In this document: positions 21,594 to 23,033 of the stretch, piece after piece
Layout of the letters: every line of letters begins with the position of its first letter
How positions within the stretch are numbered: position 1 is the first letter of the stretch
Source: Pseudomonadales bacterium
GTDB lineage: Bacteria; Pseudomonadota; Gammaproteobacteria; Pseudomonadales; Pseudohongiellaceae
Length of the DNA: 23,033 nt
NCBI GenBank assembly: GCA_022360535.1
Contig: JAKSCP010000202.1
Span: forward strand, 1 to 23,033
Direction of reading: 5' to 3'
The notes under the pieces: model-generated
Databases searched by the model: none
What the model saw: the letters and a program-made list of their open reading frames with translations, nothing else
What the model was told of the DNA's origin: nothing
Program-made: the position numbers and the translations under genes

Positions 21594-23033
21594 TTAAAGA
21601 ACCATTTCCACTTCGGGAAAATTGGGGCTCTGGGCTTCGAGCAACGGCTCTGTCATCGCTTTGAGGTGCTTGTTAAAAAACGCCAGCACATAGGCATCTA
21701 TAATAGATGCCATCCGAAGTGGCTCCACCTCTCCGAGCTGTCCACTCAATGAATACAGCCTATATGCGAATAGACCCACATCTGAAAAATTGAAATGCTG
21801 AGCAGCAGGAACTTTTAACAGATATCCGGGGGAGTGCCCAAGACTCTCTACAATCTGTTTATGTAATGACTTTGGTAGAAAATGCTGATCACTGTCGAAG
21901 TAGAGCATGGGTTTAGTAACCTCTGGATGATTAACGGATTGGTAGTTATAGCCATCCAGGTTAATGCCTGCTTTGAAACGGTCGTCCCCGTATAGAGAGT
22001 GTAAGGCCGTATATCCTCCCATCGACATACCCATGATTCCGATACGATCACTATCAAGTTTGCCAGCATAATCAGGGCTTTCTTCAAGTAGATAGTCGAG
22101 AACGAAACTGTGATCGTTTTTCCAGGTCTCTATTTGCTTCCTGTACACTGCGGTAGCAAATGGCGTTAGTTGATCGATCTGAGACAGAATGTCTAGCGCA
22201 GTATCGAGGGATTCTGTAGAGCGCAGTGCTTCTTCCAACTCAGACACAGACTCCTGATCCAGTTCCGACCCCGCCTGCACGTAATCTCTCAAAAACACTT
22301 CATTGGTCGCGACACTTCCGTCGGGAAATTCTACGTAGAGATTGGTGAAACTGTGATCAATCGAAACAACAACATAACCATGACTGGCAAGAGTTTCCGC
22401 AAGAGTCGTGTTTTGCTCAGCATAACCAACCACGGCACCATGAGAGAACAAAATCAGCGGGAACGGGTCCGCGCTTGAAAGAAGGTCGGCGTCCACAAAA
22501 GCGTTGGTTCGAACTTTGTCCAGATGAGAGAAGATGAATGAGGGAAGTCCTACTATCTTGGTAAACTCTGTGCTCATCGGGCTCGCGTGCTGCCAGTATT
22601 CAGATTTTTCTGAGGTGGGCGCGTCTGCGGGATACCAGGTCCGAACCCTCAATCGCCGCGGCAGGTCTGCTTGCTCTGTATATAGTTCTGGGCGTGATTG
22701 GTCGGTCAAATACAGTACTCTGGTTCCTACAAGATGTTCACCATCGGGTCGGGGCAGTTCGAACAAGGGAAAGACAATAAAGCAGAGCACACTTAGCAGT
22801 GGCGCCAGAATCAGCACTGCTACCATTGAAACTGCGGAAAACAGCCCGCGTTTTTCCCCGCTTGCCTGAATTACTTCAGAGTGGAGGTAACGGATTCCCA
22901 AAATGCATAGCAAAATCAGAATGAGCAAGTAGACTGTCGTCAATTGCCAAAGAACACCCACCAAGGTCAGGTGAACGCACACGAGAATGGTTGATACCAG
23001 GCAACCAGCCAGAAACAATACTCGCGACGACGT
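21594..23033 (-). CDS. Membrane-anchored PAF-acetylhydrolase-like alpha/beta hydrolase, 5' end outside window
   Basis: The frame is open from the stop at 21594 to the right edge; the earliest start inside the window is a TTG at 23018, and no stop or ATG lies beyond it, so the true N-terminus is probably outside. At least two to three hydrophobic helices cover the first 87 residues (numbered from the TTG), followed by a large periplasmic or extracytoplasmic hydrolase domain. RVRTWYPAD begins the fold, PLILFSHGAV gives the oxyanion site, S332 of GMSMGGYTALH is the nucleophile, D355 in INLDGYN and H408 in AAQHFNF complete the probable triad. The pattern fits platelet-activating-factor acetylhydrolase-like esterases and lipases. 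An insert rich in glutamate and serine (about 236-290) separates the oxyanion strand from the nucleophile. It converges with the membrane protein gene. The substrate is unknown. Confidence 0.85.
   Translation of the reverse strand, partial: TSSRVLFLAGCLVSTILVCVHLTLVGVLWQLTTVYLLILILLCILGIRYLHSEVIQASGEKRGLFSAVSMVAVLILAPLLSVLCFIVFPLFELPRPDGEHLVGTRVLYLTDQSRPELYTEQADLPRRLRVRTWYPADAPTSEKSEYWQHASPMSTEFTKIVGLPSFIFSHLDKVRTNAFVDADLLSSADPFPLILFSHGAVVGYAEQNTTLAETLASHGYVVVSIDHSFTNLYVEFPDGSVATNEVFLRDYVQAGSELDQESVSELEEALRSTESLDTALDILSQIDQLTPFATAVYRKQIETWKNDHSFVLDYLLEESPDYAGKLDSDRIGIMGMSMGGYTALHSLYGDDRFKAGINLDGYNYQSVNHPEVTKPMLYFDSDQHFLPKSLHKQIVESLGHSPGYLLKVPAAQHFNFSDVGLFAYRLYSLSGQLGEVEPLRMASIIDAYVLAFFNKHLKAMTEPLLEAQSPNFPEVEMVL

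Overview
The window looks like chromosomal DNA of a free-living, probably marine, heterotrophic gammaproteobacterium. The evidence is indirect: roughly even GC, close matches to E. coli YidK (sodium/solute symporter) and YhbW (flavin monooxygenase-like), many exported proteins, and TauD, CaiB and cytochrome c fusion families typical of oligotrophic marine Gammaproteobacteria. I see no rRNA, tRNA, CRISPR array, insertion sequence or phage gene. No gene-free stretch exceeds 300 bases.

Layout. (1) 1-528, minus: flavin-reductase-like protein cut by the left edge, divergent from (2) 655-7229, plus: six closely spaced genes (gaps 7-45 bases) for a class III CoA-transferase, an SSS symporter, a Gfo/Idh/MocA dehydrogenase, an aldo/keto reductase, a TauD-like Fe(II)/2-oxoglutarate dioxygenase and a MaoC-like hydratase. 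This reads as one catabolic operon: import, redox change of a polyol/sugar-like or hydroxy compound, oxygenation, then CoA-level processing. The substrate cannot be read from sequence. (3) 7232-9015: a minus-strand pair of small membrane/exported proteins including a 42-residue ORF, a plus-strand SOUL-family exported protein and a minus-strand DUF1330 protein. (4) 9231-9711: a small exported protein built of three repeats, followed by a strong intrinsic terminator. (5) 9727-12304: a POT peptide transporter overlapping a class III PLP aminotransferase by 44 bases. (6) 12424-13392: an exported cyclophilin-fold protein with a degenerate active site and a two-repeat C-terminal extension.

(7) 13389-15404, minus: an exported epoxide-hydrolase-like alpha/beta hydrolase and an exported two-domain VOC (glyoxalase-fold) protein in one transcription unit. 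A 12-base tandem repeat lies in its upstream region. (8) 15571-17520, plus: an SDR oxidoreductase and a membrane-anchored beta-lactamase-family serine hydrolase. (9) 17714-20070, plus: a secreted protein of unknown function, then a cytochrome c fused to a peptidylglycine-monooxygenase-like dicopper domain, closed by a strong hairpin terminator. (10) 20112-21530, plus: YhbW-like flavin oxidoreductase and a four-helix membrane protein. (11) 21594-23033, minus: a membrane-anchored PAF-acetylhydrolase-like hydrolase whose 5' end runs off the window.

The points most worth following up are the heme-dicopper oxygenase fusion with its secreted partner, the degenerate cyclophilin, the three-repeat exported protein, and the six-gene catabolic operon of unknown substrate.
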